A stretch of 64,000 nucleotides of DNA, from contig JBBDNK010000034.1 in NCBI GenBank assembly GCA_040877625.1, positions 62,001 through 126,000 on the forward strand, given 5' to 3'. This DNA comes from Methylonatrum sp040877625. GTDB lineage: Bacteria; Pseudomonadota; Gammaproteobacteria; Nitrococcales; Aquisalimonadaceae. Each line of letters begins with the position of its first letter. The first letter of the stretch is position 1. Made by a program: the position numbers and the translations under genes. The notes under the pieces were generated by a model. It did not search any database. It was given only the letters and a program-made list of their open reading frames with translations, and was not told the origin of the DNA. This document shows, in pieces, positions 36,394 to 46,218 of this stretch.

Positions 36394-37815
36394 CTACCTG
36401 TTTACGCCTCTGCCATTGCCCCGGCGGGAGCGCTCGGCGGAGCGATCGACACCACGGTGCCGCTTGAAGGACGACCCGCGATCAACCCCGCCACGCGCCT
36501 GTGATCGCCGGTCCGCCGAACCCTGCGCGCTCTGGCGGCCAGCCCCGGCGCTGCGATTGCCGGCATCACGGTTGTTGCCGTTACCGCGATGCCATGCAGG
36601 AACCGTTTTGCGCGCCGTGTTGCGGCGGTCACTGCCTACGGAAGCCGGCGGGCGTCTGGCCTCGGTCCTCGCGCTTGTGCCATTGCCGGGCCGCGACTGG
36701 ATACTTGTTCCGCGGCGCTGCCGCCAATCGCGGCTGGCTTGTCGCTGACGCGCGTGAAATGCGCTGCTGCCGGATTGCCGGCCGCTGTCATCGCGGCGTG
36801 TCTGGCGGTCTGGCCGGCCGCGCTGTGGTGTTGCGCCGCTGTAGCGACGGCTGCCGTGATCCAGGGATGAAGCGTGCGGGCGCCGGTTGGTGGAACCCGC
36901 GTCACGCTCGCGCTGTCCCTGCGGGCGACCAGCGTGTCGCTGCGTGATGCCGGCGTTGCCGGAGCGGCGGTAATCGCGATCAGGTGCGGAATTGCGGTAG
37001 GTGACGCCACGGCGGTGTTTCGCGTCATGCCGCCAGCGATAGCGACCGTCCACGCGCGCATGGTCCCAGTCGCGCCGATAGCGGGGATGGTGAGCGTGCT
37101 GTCGATTGACGTTGACGATGACGATGTGCCGGCGGTGCCAGTCGAAGTTGCTGTAGAAGAATCCGGACGAAAGTCGGACCGCCGCCCCCCAGTAGAACAC
37201 CGAACTGTAGTAGTAAACCGGCGGCGGAGCCCAGTAGACGGGATCGTAGCCCGGGTGCCACCAGCCGCCGTAGACCAGTGCCGGCCGGTAATAGGGGACG
37301 TAGATGATCCGCGGATCCCGCGGCTCAATGACGATCATGCCGTCGTCACGGTATGCACGGGTGTAGTCGAGAGAGTCCAGCGAGCCGGCGTCTTCGGCCC
37401 GCTGCCGCAGGCCCTGGATGGTGTCAGCCACCGCGTCCTCCTGCAGCAGGTAGGCATCGCCGAGGCGGCTGATCCAGTTCAGGTCATCGCTCATGCGGGC
37501 AAGCAGATCAGGGAACGCCGTCAGCGCCTTGACGCTGGCGTCCCAATCGCGGTCGGCGACCGCCTCCACGGCGTCGGCGCCTTCCAGCCGCGAATTGGCT
37601 CGCGACCAGCGCGCCGCCTCGACCACTTCCAGCGGGTAGGTGGATGCCATCAGAACCTGAGAAAGAAGCACGTCCGGATACAGGGCGATCGGCGCCAGCA
37701 TCTGGTCGAGTTCAGCCTGACTGAAGGCGGCTTCCTGGTTCTGGGCGGATGCCGTGGAAAACACCAGCAGCAGGCCCAGCACCGGGGCGTATACCATCCT
37801 GGCAAGCGCTTTCAT
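36394..37815 (-). CDS. DUF3300 domain protein, exported
   Basis: 473 residues from ATG 37815 (GGAG upstream). The signal peptide MVYAPVLGLLLVFSTASAQ is followed by the DUF3300 core LDQMLAPIALYPDVLLSQVLMASTYP and DPRIIYVPYYRP, then tyrosine/tryptophan-rich text (PPPVYYYSS). The last 220 residues are a low-complexity Arg/Gly/Ser/Asn-rich tail that is probably disordered. The function of the family is unknown; envelope location is expected. It is convergent with the LysR gene, with 23 bases between stops. Confidence 0.85.
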   Translation of the reverse strand: MKALARMVYAPVLGLLLVFSTASAQNQEAAFSQAELDQMLAPIALYPDVLLSQVLMASTYPLEVVEAARWSRANSRLEGADAVEAVADRDWDASVKALTAFPDLLARMSDDLNWISRLGDAYLLQEDAVADTIQGLRQRAEDAGSLDSLDYTRAYRDDGMIVIEPRDPRIIYVPYYRPALVYGGWWHPGYDPVYWAPPPVYYYSSVFYWGAAVRLSSGFFYSNFDWHRRHIVIVNVNRQHAHHPRYRRDWDHARVDGRYRWRHDAKHRRGVTYRNSAPDRDYRRSGNAGITQRHAGRPQGQRERDAGSTNRRPHASSLDHGSRRYSGATPQRGRPDRQTRRDDSGRQSGSSAFHARQRQASRDWRQRRGTSIQSRPGNGTSARTEARRPPASVGSDRRNTARKTVPAWHRGNGNNRDAGNRSAGAGRQSAQGSADRRSQARGGVDRGSSFKRHRGVDRSAERSRRGNGRGVNR

Positions 37816-38176
37816 GGGCGGTTTCTCCTCTGCGGGCAGGCTTGACGTCGAGCGGACCATCACGCCGGCGTGTTTGTATTGTTGCCGCGCACTCCAGCCA
37901 TGTTAATGCTCGGACATCGGCACATGACAGTCCGTTCCCTAGGAGCCCCATGGGAATAGATCAGAGGCTCCCTACGCTTCATGTTGCAGTGCGCATTGAC
38001 TCCGGGCGGCCATCGGCTAATTGTCTGTATCAACGTGTCACGCCGGTAGCCGGGCCCAACCCGCTCGACGCCGGTGCGCCGCTCGCGTGGGGATCCAGCC
38101 GATCCGTTCCGGGTGTGCGGCTTCCGGGCGATCGCCCGGGAGTGGCGTCTGGCAACCAGTACAGGGAGATCCCCTC
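37816..38176. other. Divergent intergenic region holding one dispersed repeat
   Basis: 361 bases between the DUF3300 and indolepyruvate oxidoreductase genes. An open frame upstream of 38177 is only an extension of the oxidoreductase frame. The region contains copy A of the short dispersed repeat at 37948-37974. No other feature is supported. Confidence 0.6.
37948..37974 (+). repeat. Dispersed short repeat, copy A
   Basis: CCATGGGAATAGATCAG then AGGCTCCCTA, preceded by CTAGGAGCC. AGGAGCC and GGCTCC make an inverted pair around the core, and both sides carry a CTA(G/C) tetranucleotide. It is the least similar member of the five-copy family (52678, 54893, 55211 and 59931 are the others). Confidence 0.7.
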
Positions 38177-41100
38177 ATGGTGCTTGCTGGTGTACGTCTG
38201 GACGACAAATATGCCCTTGAGTCGGGGCGGATATTTCTCAGCGGCATCCAGGCCCTGGTCCGCCTCCCACTGATGCAGCGCGGTCGCGATGCCCGCGCCG
38301 GCCTCAATACCGCCGCCTTCATCTCCGGTTATCGCGGCTCCCCTCTTGGTGGGTTCGACAAGGCCCTGTGGGACGCCGGCCCGTTGCTGGAGCGCAGCAG
38401 CATTCTGTTCAAACCCGGAATCAATGAAGACCTTGCCGCCACCGCCGTCTGGGGTAGTCAGCAGGTGGAGCTGTGGCCGGGCGCCAGGTACGACGGGGTG
38501 TTCGGGCTCTGGTACGGCAAGACGCCCGGCGTCGACCGCTCGGGAGATGCGCTAAAGCATGCCAATGCCGCCGGCACTTCCCGTCATGGCGGCGTGCTGG
38601 CGCTGGCCGGGGATGATCACAGCTGCAAATCCTCGTCGTTACCGGGCCAGTCCGAGCATGCCTTCATGGATGCACAGATTCCGGTGCTCAACCCCGCGGA
38701 TATCCAGGACATCCTCGATCTGGGGCTTTACGGCTGGGCGCTGTCGCGTTACAGCGGGTGCTGGGTGGCGCTCAAAATCGTCTCCGACACCGCCGATTCG
38801 TCGGCGTCGGTGCATGTCGATCCGGAGCGGGTGAATATCCTGCTGCCGGAGGACTTCCCGATGCCGCCGGATGGGCTCAACATCCGCTGGCCGGATAAAC
38901 CGCTTCAGCAGGAGTACCGGCTGCACCGCCACAAGCTCTATGCCGCGCTGGCTTTTGCCCGCGCCAATCGGCTCGATCGACTGGTGCTGGACAGCCCGAC
39001 GCCGCGCTTCGGCATTGTCACCGCTGGTAAATCCTATCTGGACGTGCGTCAGGCGCTGGACGATCTGGGGATCGACGCGCGCGAGGCCGCCCGCATTGGT
39101 ATCCGGCTCTACAAAGTGGCCATGAGCTGGCCCCTTGAGCCGGAGGGTCTCCGCCGCTTTGCCAAGGGTCTGGAGGAGATCCTTGTCGTGGAGGAAAAGC
39201 GTGGCGTGATTGAAAACCAGCTCAAGGAGCAGCTTTATAACGTGCACGAGGCTGCGCGTCCGCGGGTGATTGGCAAGTTCGACGAGCGCGGCGAGTGGAT
39301 ACTGCCCTCGGCTGGAGACCTCACGCCGGCGCGGATCGCCCGGGTGATTGCCGGGCGCATTGCCCGCTTCCATACCAGCGCCGCGATCCACCGCCGGCTG
39401 CTGTTCCTGGAGCAGAAAGAGCAGGCGCTGGCCGCGAGCCCGACCCTGCTGGAGCGGCTGCCCCATTTCTGTTCCGGTTGCCCGCATAACACCTCCACCA
39501 ATGTGCCCGAGGGCAGCCGCGCCATGGCCGGTATCGGTTGCCATTACATGGCCGGCTGGATGGACCGGCGCACGGAGACGTTTACACACATGGGGGCGGA
39601 GGGCGTGCCGTGGATCGGTCAGGCGCCATTCACGGAGACCGGGCATGTGTTCGCCAACCTGGGCGACGGCACGTACTTTCACTCCGGTCTGCTCGCCATT
39701 CGCGCCGCGGTCGCCGGCGGCGTCAGCATGACCTACAAGATCCTCTACAACGATGCCGTCGCCATGACCGGTGGTCAGCCCGTGGACGGCGTGCTGACGG
39801 TGCCGCAACTCACCCGGCAGCTTTCCGGCGAGAGCGTGACCCGCATCGTGGTCGTTACGGATCAACCGGACAAGTATACGGATCGGCGCGCCTTCGCGCC
39901 CGGAGTAACCATCCATCACCGGCGCGAGCTGGATGCCCTGCAGCGTGAACTGCGCCAGGTGAAAGGCGTCAGTGCACTGGTCTATGATCAGACCTGCGCG
40001 GCCGAGAAGCGGCGCAGGCGCAAGAAGGGTTTGCTGGCCGACCCGCCGACGCGGGCATTCATCAATACCCGCGTCTGCGAGGGCTGCGGCGACTGCAACA
40101 TCAAATCCAACTGCCTGTCGGTGGTGCCGGTGGAGACCGAGCTGGGTCGCAAGCGCGCCATCGACCAGAGCCAGTGCAACAAGGACTTCACCTGTGTGGA
40201 CGGCTTCTGCCCGAGCTTCGTCACGCTGCGCGGCGGCAGCCTGCGCAAGCCTGAAGCGGTCGCCGGCACGGTTGATTTTCCAACCCTGCCGGAGCCGGTA
40301 TTGCCGGACCTGGGCGAGCCCTACGGGATTGTGATCACTGGGGTCGGCGGTACCGGCATCGTCACCATCGGTGCCCTGCTCGGCATGGCCGCCCATCTGG
40401 AAGGGAAGGGCGTGGCGGTGCTGGACATGACCGGGCTGGCGCAGAAGTACGGCACCGTAACCACCCATGTGCGTATCGGCACTCGGCCGGAGGCGATTAA
40501 CGGGCCGCGGATTCCCGCCGGCGAGGCCGATCTGCTGCTGGCCTGCGATCTGGTGGTGGCCGCCGGCCAGGATGTGCTCGCCAAGCTCGATCCGGAACGC
40601 TCGGCGGCGGTGGTCAACAGCCACCGCTTCATGCCCTCGGGTTTCACGCGCGATCCGGATCTGCCGTTCCCGACCGACGGCATGCTGGCGGAGATCGGTC
40701 AGGCCGCGATGCCCGACGGTGCCCATTTCCTGGACGCGACGGCGCTAGCCGAGCGGTTGCTGGGCGACAGTATCATGACCAATCTGTTCATGGTGGGATT
40801 CGCTTGGCAACGGGGTTTGGTTCCGCTGTCCGCACAGGCCATTGACCGGGCGATCGAACTCAATGACGTGGCGGTCGAGCAGAACCGGCGGGCGTTTCTG
40901 TGGGGCCGGCGTGCGGGACATGACCTGGCTGCGGTCGGCCAGCTCATTGCCGCTACCGACAAGCAGCCCGAGCCGGACCTCGGACTGGAGGCGTTCATCC
41001 GCAGACGGTATGAGGATCTGACTGCGTATCAGGACGCCGCCTATGCCGAGCGGTACCAGGCATTGGTGCGCCGCGTGCAGGCCGTGGAGGCCCGGCGGCT

Positions 41101-41662
41101 TGGTGGATCCGGCGCGCTGGCGGCGGCCGTGGCGCGCAGCTATTTCAAGCTGCTCGCGTACAAGGATGAGTACGAGGTGGCGCGGCTGTATACCGATGGT
41201 GCGTTCGCCCGGCAGCTGCAACGTACCTTCGACGGCGATTACCGGGTCGAGCTGCATCTGGCACCACCACTATTGTCCAGGCCCGATCCCCTCACCGGCG
41301 CGCCGCGCAAGCGGGCGTTTGGTCCCTGGGTGTTCCGGCTGCTTGGACTACTGGCGCGAATGAAAGGTCTGCGGGGTGGATGGTTTGATCCGTTCGGTTA
41401 CGGCGCGGACCGTAAACTGGAGCGCAAACTGATTGGCGACTACGAGGCCCTGGTTGCGGTGCTGCTCGACGGCCTTGACCAGGCCAACTGCGACTACGCC
41501 GTGCAATTGGCCAGCCTGCCGGAGCAGATCCGCGGCTATGGCCACGTAAAGGCGAACAGCGCACGACACGTTTCCGAACGGCAGCGGGTCGTGTTGCAGC
41601 TGTTTCATGAACGGGCCGGCGCGCGGGGAGAAAGCGCGCGAGAGTGCGGCATTCCGGCCTGA
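38177..41662 (+). CDS. Indolepyruvate ferredoxin oxidoreductase family protein (fused alpha/beta)
   Basis: 1161 residues from ATG 38177 (AGGGAG 8 nt upstream). It is a single-chain fusion typical of proteobacteria. The N-terminal part has FISGYRGSPLGG. The thiamine diphosphate domain has HFCSGCPHNTS and GDGTYFHSGLLA. The cysteine cluster VCEGCGDCNIKSNC, followed by CNKDFTCVDGFCPSF, binds iron-sulfur. The gamma domain GVGGTGIVTIGALLG and a C-terminal tail complete it. It converts aryl or branched 2-oxoacids to acyl-CoA in aromatic amino acid breakdown. No ferredoxin or Lrp-type regulator gene lies beside it. The protein is cytoplasmic. Confidence 0.93.
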   Translation: MVLAGVRLDDKYALESGRIFLSGIQALVRLPLMQRGRDARAGLNTAAFISGYRGSPLGGFDKALWDAGPLLERSSILFKPGINEDLAATAVWGSQQVELWPGARYDGVFGLWYGKTPGVDRSGDALKHANAAGTSRHGGVLALAGDDHSCKSSSLPGQSEHAFMDAQIPVLNPADIQDILDLGLYGWALSRYSGCWVALKIVSDTADSSASVHVDPERVNILLPEDFPMPPDGLNIRWPDKPLQQEYRLHRHKLYAALAFARANRLDRLVLDSPTPRFGIVTAGKSYLDVRQALDDLGIDAREAARIGIRLYKVAMSWPLEPEGLRRFAKGLEEILVVEEKRGVIENQLKEQLYNVHEAARPRVIGKFDERGEWILPSAGDLTPARIARVIAGRIARFHTSAAIHRRLLFLEQKEQALAASPTLLERLPHFCSGCPHNTSTNVPEGSRAMAGIGCHYMAGWMDRRTETFTHMGAEGVPWIGQAPFTETGHVFANLGDGTYFHSGLLAIRAAVAGGVSMTYKILYNDAVAMTGGQPVDGVLTVPQLTRQLSGESVTRIVVVTDQPDKYTDRRAFAPGVTIHHRRELDALQRELRQVKGVSALVYDQTCAAEKRRRRKKGLLADPPTRAFINTRVCEGCGDCNIKSNCLSVVPVETELGRKRAIDQSQCNKDFTCVDGFCPSFVTLRGGSLRKPEAVAGTVDFPTLPEPVLPDLGEPYGIVITGVGGTGIVTIGALLGMAAHLEGKGVAVLDMTGLAQKYGTVTTHVRIGTRPEAINGPRIPAGEADLLLACDLVVAAGQDVLAKLDPERSAAVVNSHRFMPSGFTRDPDLPFPTDGMLAEIGQAAMPDGAHFLDATALAERLLGDSIMTNLFMVGFAWQRGLVPLSAQAIDRAIELNDVAVEQNRRAFLWGRRAGHDLAAVGQLIAATDKQPEPDLGLEAFIRRRYEDLTAYQDAAYAERYQALVRRVQAVEARRLGGSGALAAAVARSYFKLLAYKDEYEVARLYTDGAFARQLQRTFDGDYRVELHLAPPLLSRPDPLTGAPRKRAFGPWVFRLLGLLARMKGLRGGWFDPFGYGADRKLERKLIGDYEALVAVLLDGLDQANCDYAVQLASLPEQIRGYGHVKANSARHVSERQRVVLQLFHERAGARGESARECGIPA

Positions 41663-41774
41663 ACCGGAGCACGTGCTCCGAGCGTTGATAATCGGAGGGC
41701 CTTCACTTCCGTATCCGACCCTGCGTACAGTTCCTCAGGCGCAGAGCGTACCGGGCGCGAAGTCGGGGGTGGCA

Positions 41775-42725
41775 ATGACGGCAGCAGCGGGGTTCGATGG
41801 CGGCGGCGAGGGGTCCGTGGCCATGCAGCGGGGGCGTATCGGGCTTGCACTTGGCAGCGGGTCGGCCCGTGGCTGGGCGCATATCGGCATCATCAAGGGG
41901 CTTGCGGAGCTGGGTATCCGGCCGGATATCATTGCCGGCTCATCGGTTGGCGCAATTGTGGGTGCGATCCACGGCCTCGGAGGCCTGGAGGGTTTTGAAG
42001 CGTGGATTCGTGCATTGGGCCGCAAGGATATCATCAGCCTCCTGGACGTCAGCTTCGGCGGCGGTGGATTCTTTGAAGGCCGCGGCTTGGTCCAGACCTT
42101 CCACAAGCATTTCGGTGACCCGGATTTCGATGCGCTGGACCTGACCTTCGCCGCCGTGGCCACCGATCTGAAGACCGGCCAGGAGGTCTGGTTACGGGAA
42201 GGCTCCGTTGCCGCGGCGGCGCGTGCTTCCATGTCCTTGCCCGGCCTGTTCTCCCCGGTGCATCACAATGGGCGCTGGCTGGTCGACGGCGGACTGGTGA
42301 ATCCGGTACCTGTGTCGGTCTGTCGGGCACTGGGCGCCGAGCGCGTGATTGCGGTGAGCCTGAACGGCGATATCATCGGGCGCCACCTGCGCACTCGGCC
42401 GCGTCAGGAAGAAGCGGACCCCGCCTGGTTCGATCGCCTCGCCGCGGGGATCCGTGACAAGGCGCCCTGGTTTGGCTGGTCAAAGAGGCAGGCAGAGGAT
42501 ACGCCGCCGGCGCCGGGGCTGTTTCAGGCCATTGCCGGGTCACTGAACATCATGCAGGACCGTATCACCCGCAGCCGCATGGCCGGCGATCCACCGGATG
42601 TTCTGCTGGCGCCGCGGTTGTCGCGCATCGGCCTGCTCGAGTTTGACCGTGGTGCGGAGGCTATCGAGGAAGGCGAAGCGACGGTAAGACGCATGGCACC
42701 CGCGCTTCGCGAACTGCTGCCGTAA
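41775..42725 (+). CDS. Patatin-like phospholipase (RssA-like)
   Basis: 316 residues from ATG 41775 with a GGGGGTGG stretch upstream; ATG 41823 (MQRGRIGLALG) is an equally good family start. The oxyanion loop LGSGSARGWAHIG, the nucleophile motif GSSVG (Ser57), and the catalytic Asp in DGGLVNPVP are all present, so the Ser-Asp dyad is complete. It resembles E. coli RssA and other NTE-type lipid hydrolases. It has no signal peptide. It lies downstream of the indolepyruvate oxidoreductase gene, probably as a separate transcript. The substrate is likely phospholipid or lysophospholipid. Confidence 0.9.
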   Translation: MTAAAGFDGGGEGSVAMQRGRIGLALGSGSARGWAHIGIIKGLAELGIRPDIIAGSSVGAIVGAIHGLGGLEGFEAWIRALGRKDIISLLDVSFGGGGFFEGRGLVQTFHKHFGDPDFDALDLTFAAVATDLKTGQEVWLREGSVAAAARASMSLPGLFSPVHHNGRWLVDGGLVNPVPVSVCRALGAERVIAVSLNGDIIGRHLRTRPRQEEADPAWFDRLAAGIRDKAPWFGWSKRQAEDTPPAPGLFQAIAGSLNIMQDRITRSRMAGDPPDVLLAPRLSRIGLLEFDRGAEAIEEGEATVRRMAPALRELLP

Positions 42726-42764
42726 GGAAGCCGTGCGCCGTTTATCGGCAAGCATTGCTTCCGG

Positions 42765-44048
42765 TTACCGCGACATCAACGACGGCAGCCACAACGAAAT
42801 GTCCTCGAACAGGATCAGCAGCACGGTGGCGAACAGCAAAATGGCGATGAACGGCGGCGTACCACGAATAATGTCCAGATAGGGTCGCCGGAACACGGCC
42901 ATGGCCGTGAAGATGTCGCAGCCAAAGGGCGGCGTGGCCGAGCCGATCGCCGCCTGCAGTACCACGATGACCCCCACATGTATCGGATCCAGGCCGGCGC
43001 CGCTGATGGCCGGCGCGAACAGCGGGGTGAGGATCAGGATCACCACGATCGGATCCACGAACATGCAGCCCACGAAGAAACACACGGCAATCAATGACAG
43101 CACGGCGATGGGATTGCTGCCGATGGTTTCCAGTACCGGCCCCAGCAGCGCCTGCGGGATGCCGGCGAAGGAGATGGTCCAGGTAAAAGCGTTGCCGGCC
43201 GCGACCAGGATAAACACCACCGCCGTGATCAGGCCGGTTGACAGGGCCAGACCCCAGAGCTCGTGGATCTTCACGGCCCGGAGAATCACCACCTCCAGTA
43301 TCAGGGCGTAGAGCACGGCAATGGCGGCCGCCTCGGTGGGGCTGAAGAATCCGCCGTAGATCCCGCCCACCACGACCAGGGGGAAGCCGAGCGGCAGGGC
43401 GGCCTTCTTGATGGCCTGCAAACGGTGAAGCCAGCCGACCCGCTGTTCCGGCTCGATGCCCTGAAGGCGAGAGGCGATGTAACAATAAATGGAAATCAGG
43501 CCGAGGATCATCAGCCCGGGCAGGATGCCGGCGATGAACAGATCGCCGATCGAGGCACCGGCGACCACGCCGTAGATGATCATGCCGATGCTCGGCGGGA
43601 TCAGCAGGGCAATGTCGCTGGCGTTGATGATCAATGCCAGCGTGAACGTGTCACTGTAACCCTTCTCCAGCAGCTTGGGCCGCATCGGGCTGCCCATGGC
43701 CACCACGGTGGCCTGCGTGGAGCCCGAAACCGCGCCGAACAATGTGCAGCTGGCGGCGGTGGTGATGGGCAGACCGCCACGGAGGTGCCCCACGAAACTC
43801 TGCACCAGGTCGAGCAGACGGTTGGCGGTATGGCCCTTGGTCATGATGTCCGCGGCGAGAATAAACAATGGAACGGCGGCAAGCGCCCAGGACTGTACGC
43901 CGCTGATCATCTGCCCCATGAGCAGGCTCACGTTGGATGAATCCACGATCAGAAACAGTGTCAGCAATGCAGCTGTCAGCAGCGGCACCATCATGGGGAA
44001 GCCCAGCAGCAGCAGGATCACCATGATGATGAAAATGATCGTGACCAT
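42765..44048 (-). CDS. TRAP transporter large permease (DctM)
   Basis: 427 residues of twelve or so hydrophobic segments, with DctM family marks in PLFILAADIMTKG, FGAVSGSTQATVVAMG and GFFSPTEAAAIAVLYAL. It couples substrate entry to the sodium gradient with the small permease. AGGAG lies upstream of the ATG. It follows dctQ by 61 bases and is the last gene of the pair, convergent with the patatin gene. The substrate depends on the binding protein encoded divergently. Confidence 0.95.
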   Translation of the reverse strand: MVTIIFIIMVILLLLGFPMMVPLLTAALLTLFLIVDSSNVSLLMGQMISGVQSWALAAVPLFILAADIMTKGHTANRLLDLVQSFVGHLRGGLPITTAASCTLFGAVSGSTQATVVAMGSPMRPKLLEKGYSDTFTLALIINASDIALLIPPSIGMIIYGVVAGASIGDLFIAGILPGLMILGLISIYCYIASRLQGIEPEQRVGWLHRLQAIKKAALPLGFPLVVVGGIYGGFFSPTEAAAIAVLYALILEVVILRAVKIHELWGLALSTGLITAVVFILVAAGNAFTWTISFAGIPQALLGPVLETIGSNPIAVLSLIAVCFFVGCMFVDPIVVILILTPLFAPAISGAGLDPIHVGVIVVLQAAIGSATPPFGCDIFTAMAVFRRPYLDIIRGTPPFIAILLFATVLLILFEDISLWLPSLMSR

Positions 44049-44109
44049 GTTTCATGAACTCCTTGCCCGTAACGGCGTTGCGCGGTTCTCCGCCGCCGAT
44101 GGCGTCGCT

Positions 44110-44691
44110 TCACACCTGGGTTGCATCATCGGGGGCAGTCTCGTAGCGCTCCTTTTCGGTGAACGAACGGTATATATCCCGGGATGTCAGATTGCGAAAT
44201 GCAGTCAGCCAGTACTGAATACCGGCCAAAGCGAAACCGATGGGCGCCGCAAGATAGGGAATCCACAATGGAATGCCAAGCGCCGAGGATGTACGGCCGC
44301 GCCGTTGCATGTCTGCAACGTAGTCCCAGGCGTGCCAGGCCAGGTAGAACATGAGCAGGCCGGTGGTCATCAGGATCACGACGAGAAGAATTTTCCGGGG
44401 TGTGCCGCTGAGCTGATCATAGAGCGCCGACATGCTGATATGGCGGGCCTTGCGGACGCCATAGCCGATGCCGGCGAAGGTGAGAATGACCATCGACATC
44501 TGGGTCAGTTCCACCTGACCGGTGACACCTGCTCCAAGTATCTGCCGACCCAGGACATGGGCGATGAGCAAACCGGCGAGGAACAGAACGGTGATCCCGA
44601 TGATCAGCTCTTCCACATGCTCGGTGAATCGGTCGAGCCAGGACAATGCGGTGCGTAGAATGATCGTTACTCCTGCCGGGCGCTTGCTCAT
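44110..44691 (-). CDS. TRAP transporter small permease (DctQ)
   Basis: 193 residues with four membrane helices (starting ELIIGITVLFLAGLLIAHVLGRQIL). The family features ELTQMSMVILTFAGIGYGVRKARHISM match DctQ. It forms the membrane part with DctM. It is divergent from the binding protein gene, with 291 bases between starts, so the region from 44692 to 44982 must hold both promoters. Confidence 0.9.
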   Translation of the reverse strand: MSKRPAGVTIILRTALSWLDRFTEHVEELIIGITVLFLAGLLIAHVLGRQILGAGVTGQVELTQMSMVILTFAGIGYGVRKARHISMSALYDQLSGTPRKILLVVILMTTGLLMFYLAWHAWDYVADMQRRGRTSSALGIPLWIPYLAAPIGFALAGIQYWLTAFRNLTSRDIYRSFTEKERYETAPDDATQV

Positions 44692-44876
44692 CTGCGACCT
44701 TTATAAGAAAGCGGGTGCGGCTCCGGGGGGGCGTGAACCGGGGGCCAATGATATGCCCCACCCATACCTTAGCGCATGCTTTCCCCAATGCACACCGCCT
44801 AGATTTCAATCATGCCTGTGTTAAAGTTAGTGGAAATTGCACGCTAATATGTGCCGTATGCTTAGTATAAAGGCTC

Positions 44877-44894
44877 TGTCGCGAAACTGCGACA
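44877..44894. promoter_or_regulatory. Operator-like inverted repeat upstream of dctP
   Basis: TGTCGC and GCGACA, separated by six bases (GAAACT), form a perfect palindrome in the divergent promoter region of the TRAP genes, about 90 bases before dctP. A regulator would be expected to bind here, but no regulator gene is adjacent. Confidence 0.45.
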
Positions 44895-44982
44895 AGGCTG
44901 TATCGGCTGGTCATCTTCATATTGATTTGCCTTGCTTCCAGATGTTTATGGAACACCGCTCATGTATTAAAGGAGACTTTCA

Positions 44983-46026
44983 ATGAATTGGCGCCACGGG
45001 ATTATCGCAGCCGCTGTTTTTGCACTCGCGGCCTGTGGGTCGGATGCCCCGGAAGGTGGTGAGGAAGGCGCAATGCAGACCGAGACTTGGCGATTTGGTC
45101 TGGAGGAAATCGAAGGTAGCGTTCAGCACGAATATGGGGTCAGATTTGCTGAACTCGTCAGTGAGAAGACGGACGGTGCCGTGGAGGTTCAGCTTTATAC
45201 CTACGGCGAGCTCGGTGGCCTTACCGATATCTATGACCAGGTTCAGGAAGGCGCTATTCAGCTTGCTTTTGGTTCTGGCTTTCTGGGTGGAACGGTGCCG
45301 GAAAGTCAACTATTCAGCCTGAATTTCATTCTTACCGATGATGAATTGCTGAACACCCGTGCCTTGAACTCCAATGCCTTTCTGAAGAGCGAGGATTTCC
45401 AGGCGGCATTCCGTGACCGTGATCTGCATCCGCTGGCTGTGGTGCCGGAGGGTTGGCAGGTCTGGACGGCGAACAGGGAGATCCGCTCTCCGGACGACTT
45501 CAGCGGTCTTGCCATTCGCGTCATGGATAATCGACTGCTGCGCGAGACCTATCAGGCCTACGACGCGGATCCGACTACCATGGAGTACGGCGAGATATAC
45601 AGTGGCCTTCAATTGGGTCAGATCGACGGTAATATCCAGCCGGTATTTGCACATCAGGAGATGGATTTTTATCAGGTCCAGGATTATATGATCTTCGCCA
45701 ATCAGGCGCAGTTCATTGCAACGTTCATGGGCAATCGTGACTGGTACGATGGTCTGTCCGACGAGTACAAGGCGGTCATTGACGCGTCTGTCCAGGAACT
45801 GGTTGAGCACATCCATGATGTGCAGGTGCGGCTGAACAGCGAGCGGCTCGATATCATCACCGGGAACAGCGAGATCGAGGTCGTGGAACTGACTGCCGAA
45901 GAACGGGAAGTCTTCCGCGAGCGCAGTCTTCCGGTGCGCGATACGTTCGTTTCCATGGTGGGGGAGCGTGGTGAGCGTTTGCTGAACCTGCTGCTTGAGG
46001 AAATCGAGAACGCGAAGGGCGGGTAG
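44983..46026 (+). CDS. TRAP transporter substrate-binding protein (DctP), lipoprotein
   Basis: 347 residues; AAAGGAG lies 8 nt before the ATG. The signal ends in a lipobox ALAAC at Cys19 (MNWRHGIIAAAVFALAAC), so the binding protein is probably tethered to the membrane rather than free, unlike most DctP proteins. The body has the DctP pattern WRFGLEEIEGSVQHEYGVRF, then FSGLAIRVMDNRL with the carboxylate-binding Arg region, and the GQIDGNIQPV segment. The ligand is not predictable. It is transcribed away from dctQM. Confidence 0.93.
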   Translation: MNWRHGIIAAAVFALAACGSDAPEGGEEGAMQTETWRFGLEEIEGSVQHEYGVRFAELVSEKTDGAVEVQLYTYGELGGLTDIYDQVQEGAIQLAFGSGFLGGTVPESQLFSLNFILTDDELLNTRALNSNAFLKSEDFQAAFRDRDLHPLAVVPEGWQVWTANREIRSPDDFSGLAIRVMDNRLLRETYQAYDADPTTMEYGEIYSGLQLGQIDGNIQPVFAHQEMDFYQVQDYMIFANQAQFIATFMGNRDWYDGLSDEYKAVIDASVQELVEHIHDVQVRLNSERLDIITGNSEIEVVELTAEEREVFRERSLPVRDTFVSMVGERGERLLNLLLEEIENAKGG

Positions 46027-46069
46027 CGGTGCTGGATTGCCGGGGGGCTTGCGGATGATCTGGTGCGGG

Positions 46070-46171
46070 CCGGAGGGGGTGGGCCAGTCCCGGACACGCC
46101 GTAAATACATCCNNNNNNNNNNCGCGGCGTCCCTGCCGCGGAACGGTCCGGGACTGGCCCACCCCCTCCGG
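46070..46171. repeat. 26-bp perfect inverted repeat around an assembly gap
   Basis: Left arm 46070-46095 (CCGGAGGGGGTGGGCCAGTC and on) and right arm 46146-46171 are exact reverse complements, 26 bases each. They enclose 50 bases that contain ten N (46113-46122). The hairpin may be a strong terminator of dctP, a palindromic repeat element, or a chimeric join produced by a scaffolder. The gap leaves this open. Confidence 0.8.
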
Positions 46172-46218
46172 CCCTTCGGATTTTCTGGCGTCCAGCCTTC
46201 CTCGTTCCTGCCAGCCCG

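Noticed and set aside
38639..40726. Long minus-strand frame (695 codons) opposite the indolepyruvate oxidoreductase gene
   Set aside because: It is antisense to a gene with clear cofactor motifs, and its translation resembles no protein.
44700..44860. Sigma-54 promoter in front of dctQM
   Set aside because: A GG-N10-GC can be drawn near 44790, but the other consensus bases do not match.
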